From Streptomyces clavifer (lineage in GTDB: Bacteria; Actinomycetota; Actinomycetes; Streptomycetales; Streptomycetaceae): a stretch of 64,000 bases of DNA. The translations under genes and the position numbers were made by a program. Positions 61,788 to 64,000 of the stretch are shown here, piece by piece. Within the stretch, counting starts at the first letter, position 1. Each line of letters starts with the position of its first letter. The DNA lies in NCBI GenBank assembly GCA_014651175.1, contig BMWJ01000009.1:264371-328370 (forward strand), written 5' to 3'. Under the pieces are notes generated by a model that was given only the letters and a program-made list of their open reading frames with translations, did not search any database and had not been told where the DNA came from.

Positions 61788-61844
61788 CGGGCCCCGCCGG
61801 CCCGCGCGGGGACGTTCCGCGGCGTGGCGCACTCCCCGGCCGGA

Positions 61845-63098
61845 TCAGACCTGGGGGCGCAGCCGCGCCGCCTGGACGTCGGTGCCCGCGTCGGGCGTGC
61901 CGCTGCGCAGCGCGCTGCCCTTCTGCCAGCTGTCCCAGGCCAGGTTCCAGTCGCCGAAGCCGTTGTCGAACGGCGTCATCGTCTCGCCCTCGCTGCCGAT
62001 GACCTTGACGATGTCGCCCTCGCGCACGGTGTCGAAGAACCATTCGGCGTCGGCGGTGCTCATGCCGGTGCAGCCGTGGCTGACGTTGGCGTTGCCCTGC
62101 GAGCCCGTCGACCAGGGGGCCGCGTGGACGTACTCGCCGCTCCAGGTGACCCGGGTCGCGTAGTAGACCGGCAGGTCGTACGACTCGGACGAGCCGGCGG
62201 CGATGCCGATGCTCTCCCCGCGCATTCGTACGTAGTACTCCTTGCCCAGCACGACCTTGACGCCGTTGCGGGTGGAGAAGCCGGGCTTGCCCGTGGTGAC
62301 CGGGATGGTGTTGATCACTTCTCCGTTGCGCAGGACCGTCATGGAGTGTTCCGAGGCATCGGTGATGGCTTCGATGCGGTCGCCGGTGGCGAGCTTCAGC
62401 GGCTTCGCGGCGGCTCCGTAGAGGGCGTTGGAGACCTTGATGCCCTTGAGGTTGCTGCGGACGTCGATGGTGGCGTCGGCGGGCCAGTACTCCTTGGGCC
62501 GGTAGTGGAGGGTCTTGTCGTCGACCCAGTACCAGGAGCCCGTGACGGCCGGGGTGGCCCGGACCTGCAGCCCGCGTTCCACGGTGGCCCTGGCCGCCCG
62601 GCCGGTGACCGGAGCGCTGAGTTCCGCCGTGATGGGCTGCCCGACGCCGTAGGTGCCCGCCTGCGGGCCGAAGGAGACCTTCAGGAACTTCTTCGCGGAG
62701 GTCGTACCGAAGGCGTACGTACGGCTGCCCGGGGCGCCGTCGCCGTCTTCCGTGGAGACCTTGACGGTGTAGCGGGTACCGGCGGCGAGCGAGGCGGTGG
62801 AGTGCCAGCGCTTCCCGTCGGCCCCGAGTTCGCCCGCCAGGTGGCGGCCCTCCGTGTCGACGGCCGTCACGTCGGTGATGCGGGCGTCGTCGTCCTTGAC
62901 GGTGACTTCGAGGGGCTTGTCGGGGTCGGCCTTCTCGTCCTTGGCCGGACCGTTGAAGGTGACCAGGTCGGCCGCGTCGTGCGGCCTCAGGGACAGTGGA
63001 TGGCCATCGGGCTCGCCACAGGCGGTCGCACCTGCAACCAGGGTCACGACCAGCAGGGTGCAGCTCACCAGGGTGCGGATGCGCGGCGTGTGGTTCAT
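61845..63098 (-). CDS. L,D-transpeptidase lipoprotein (YkuD family, Ig-like domains)
   Basis: 417 residues. The signal sequence has lipobox GATAC (Cys about 27), followed by two Ig-like/BIG domains (about 45-245) and the YkuD catalytic domain with YVHAAPWSTG and the active Cys in NVSHGCTGMSTADAEWFF. It makes 3-3 peptidoglycan cross-links on the outside of the membrane. The layout equals mycobacterial LdtMt2-type proteins. It splits the cta/qcr genes and is separated from ctaF by a terminator, so it has its own promoter in the 51-base gap or beyond. Confidence 0.94.
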   Translation of the reverse strand: MNHTPRIRTLVSCTLLVVTLVAGATACGEPDGHPLSLRPHDAADLVTFNGPAKDEKADPDKPLEVTVKDDDARITDVTAVDTEGRHLAGELGADGKRWHSTASLAAGTRYTVKVSTEDGDGAPGSRTYAFGTTSAKKFLKVSFGPQAGTYGVGQPITAELSAPVTGRAARATVERGLQVRATPAVTGSWYWVDDKTLHYRPKEYWPADATIDVRSNLKGIKVSNALYGAAAKPLKLATGDRIEAITDASEHSMTVLRNGEVINTIPVTTGKPGFSTRNGVKVVLGKEYYVRMRGESIGIAAGSSESYDLPVYYATRVTWSGEYVHAAPWSTGSQGNANVSHGCTGMSTADAEWFFDTVREGDIVKVIGSEGETMTPFDNGFGDWNLAWDSWQKGSALRSGTPDAGTDVQAARLRPQV

Positions 63099-63149
63099 GA
63101 ACCCACGCTAAGAAGATTCATCCGATCCAGCGCGTTCAGTGACTGCAAA

Positions 63150-63191
63150 CGGGGGCCCGCCCCGCTCGTTGCTGAGCGGGACGGGCCCCCG
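63150..63191 (-). terminator. Terminator of the ctaDF operon
   Basis: Eighteen-base arms (63150-63167, 63174-63191) with a single mismatch, loop GTTGCT, 40 bases after the ctaF stop. Confidence 0.8.
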
Positions 63192-63230
63192 TGAGGGTGC
63201 GGCCGTCCGTGTCCGGGGACGCGGCGGGTG

Positions 63231-63629
63231 CTACTGGGTGCGGTTCTCGCCCCGGTAGTACTCGAAGACCCAGCCGAAGAGGCCGATCAGGAGCAGGGGG
63301 GCCGCGAAGTAGGCGAGCCACCAGCCGAAGACGACGCCCAGGAAGAGGAAGGCGCCACCGATGGCCAGCGAGAGCGGCTGCCAGCTGTGCGGGGAGAAGA
63401 AGCCCACTTCACCGGCTTCGTCCGCGATATCGGCTTCCTTGTTGTCCTGGGCCATCTGGTCGACCCTGTTGGCCGTGAAGGCCAGGTAGAACCCGATCAT
63501 GACGGTCAGTCCGAAGGAGAGGACGAGCGCGGTGGTGCCCACCGGCTCCTTGGACCACAGGCCGTACGTGACGGCCATGACCAGCATGAAGACGCTCAGC
63601 CAGAGGAAGAGCTTGCCCTGGATCTTCAC
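63231..63629 (-). CDS. ctaF: Cytochrome c oxidase subunit IV (actinobacterial CtaF)
   Basis: 132 residues, four membrane helices (about 7-25, 30-50, 83-100 and 104-122). The N-terminus is [18 protein letters not shown], which is standard in this actinobacteria-specific subunit. It stabilises the aa3 oxidase in the supercomplex. The start overlaps the ctaD stop by four bases (ATGA). Confidence 0.95.
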   Translation of the reverse strand: MKIQGKLFLWLSVFMLVMAVTYGLWSKEPVGTTALVLSFGLTVMIGFYLAFTANRVDQMAQDNKEADIADEAGEVGFFSPHSWQPLSLAIGGAFLFLGVVFGWWLAYFAAPLLLIGLFGWVFEYYRGENRTQ

Positions 63630-64000
63630 TTGCCCTCCTCCTTGCCGCCGACGAGGACCTTGTCACCCTCGGAGAGGTGATCGAGCTGCTCGAGCGCCGC
63701 GATCTCCGGGTGGTGCAGGTCGAACGCCGGGGATTCCGAGCGGATCCGCGGCAGGCTGAGGAAGTTGTGCCGCGGCGGCGGGCACGACGTCGCCCATTCG
63801 AGCGAACGGCCGTAGCCCCACGGGTCGTCGACCTCGATCTTCTTGCCGTACTTCGCGGTCTTCCACACGTTGTAGAAGAACGGGAGCATCGACAGTCCGA
63901 GCACGAACGAGGAGACCGTCGAGATCGTGTTCAGCGCGGTGAAGCCGTCGGCCGCGAGGTAGTCCGCGTACCGGCGCGGCATGCCCTCGGCACCGAGCCA
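63626..64000 (-). CDS. ctaD: Cytochrome c oxidase subunit I, C-terminal part
   Basis: Only the last roughly 124 residues are inside the window; the gene enters from base 64000. Visible are MPRRYADY, the helix [25 protein letters not shown], the family pattern [23 protein letters not shown], and a soluble tail ending [14 protein letters not shown]. The heme and copper ligands lie outside. It overlaps ctaF by four bases. Confidence 0.95.
   Translation of the reverse strand, partial: WLGAEGMPRRYADYLAADGFTALNTISTVSSFVLGLSMLPFFYNVWKTAKYGKKIEVDDPWGYGRSLEWATSCPPPRHNFLSLPRIRSESPAFDLHHPEIAALEQLDHLSEGDKVLVGGKEEGK

Overview
This 64 kb window looks like core chromosome of a Streptomyces species. The DNA is very GC-rich, third codon positions are almost all G or C, GTG and TTG starts are frequent, and intergenic stem-loops are long, perfect and without T-tracts. 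The gene content (MacRS, glkA with its DUF5304 neighbour, SAV_6107-type HEPN, DUF3040, SAM-IV and TPP riboswitches, trp attenuator) is also typical. I see no IS element, prophage, tRNA/rRNA, CRISPR array or attachment site.

Layout. 1-2892 (minus) is the start of the division/cell-wall cluster: rsmH-ftsL-ftsI, with ftsI cut by the window edge. 3280-8892 (plus) holds a beta-carbonic anhydrase and a translationally coupled MoxR/DUF58/transglutaminase operon. 9644-11766 (minus) carries DUF3040, a SAM methyltransferase and a HEPN protein. 12055-15540 (plus) is a degenerate ABC ATPase, a YhgE-type membrane protein and a TetR regulator behind a perfect palindromic operator. 16009-22464 holds a CrtI-like oxidoreductase, a Tyr/Gln-rich membrane protein, metF, thiE, an Rv2175c-type DNA-binding protein, a ferredoxin-reductase-like enzyme and a small hypothetical. 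22478-24949 is a TPP-riboswitch thiOSG operon. 24984-29457 carries a PASTA kinase, endonuclease IV, a sulfite-oxidase-like protein, and bacterioferritin facing a Bfd-type ferredoxin under an iron box. 29617-33163 has a class II DAHP synthase divergent from an attenuator-controlled anthranilate synthase fusion, so the entry step of aromatic synthesis and the Trp branch sit back to back. 33197-43783 is mostly minus-strand: D-lactate-dehydrogenase-like, macRS, acyltransferase, glkA/DUF5304, ArsA-like ATPase with SRPBCC protein, metallophosphoesterase. 44065-53968 holds acyl-CoA synthetase, PimB-like GT4, GT87, a metallopeptidase lipoprotein, an NlpC/P60 hydrolase with a structured leader, an NYN-domain protein, rhomboid protease and a stand-alone AsnC/RAM protein. 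54041-64000 has a class V aminotransferase under a SAM-IV riboswitch, trpD, and the bc1-aa3 respiratory supercomplex genes (qcrBAC, ctaE, ctaF, ctaD), interrupted by a receiver-like protein and an L,D-transpeptidase.

The gene order largely parallels, as far as I recall it, the Mycobacterium tuberculosis pbpB-to-ctaC stretch. This supports several functional guesses, including a PknL-type kinase acting on the Rv2175c homologue. The most interesting signals are regulatory: the trp attenuator with a leaderless leader peptide, the SAM-IV switch on an unplaced aminotransferase, the TetR operator feeding an ABC protein with every catalytic motif altered, and a compact uncharacterised RNA leader on the NlpC/P60 gene.
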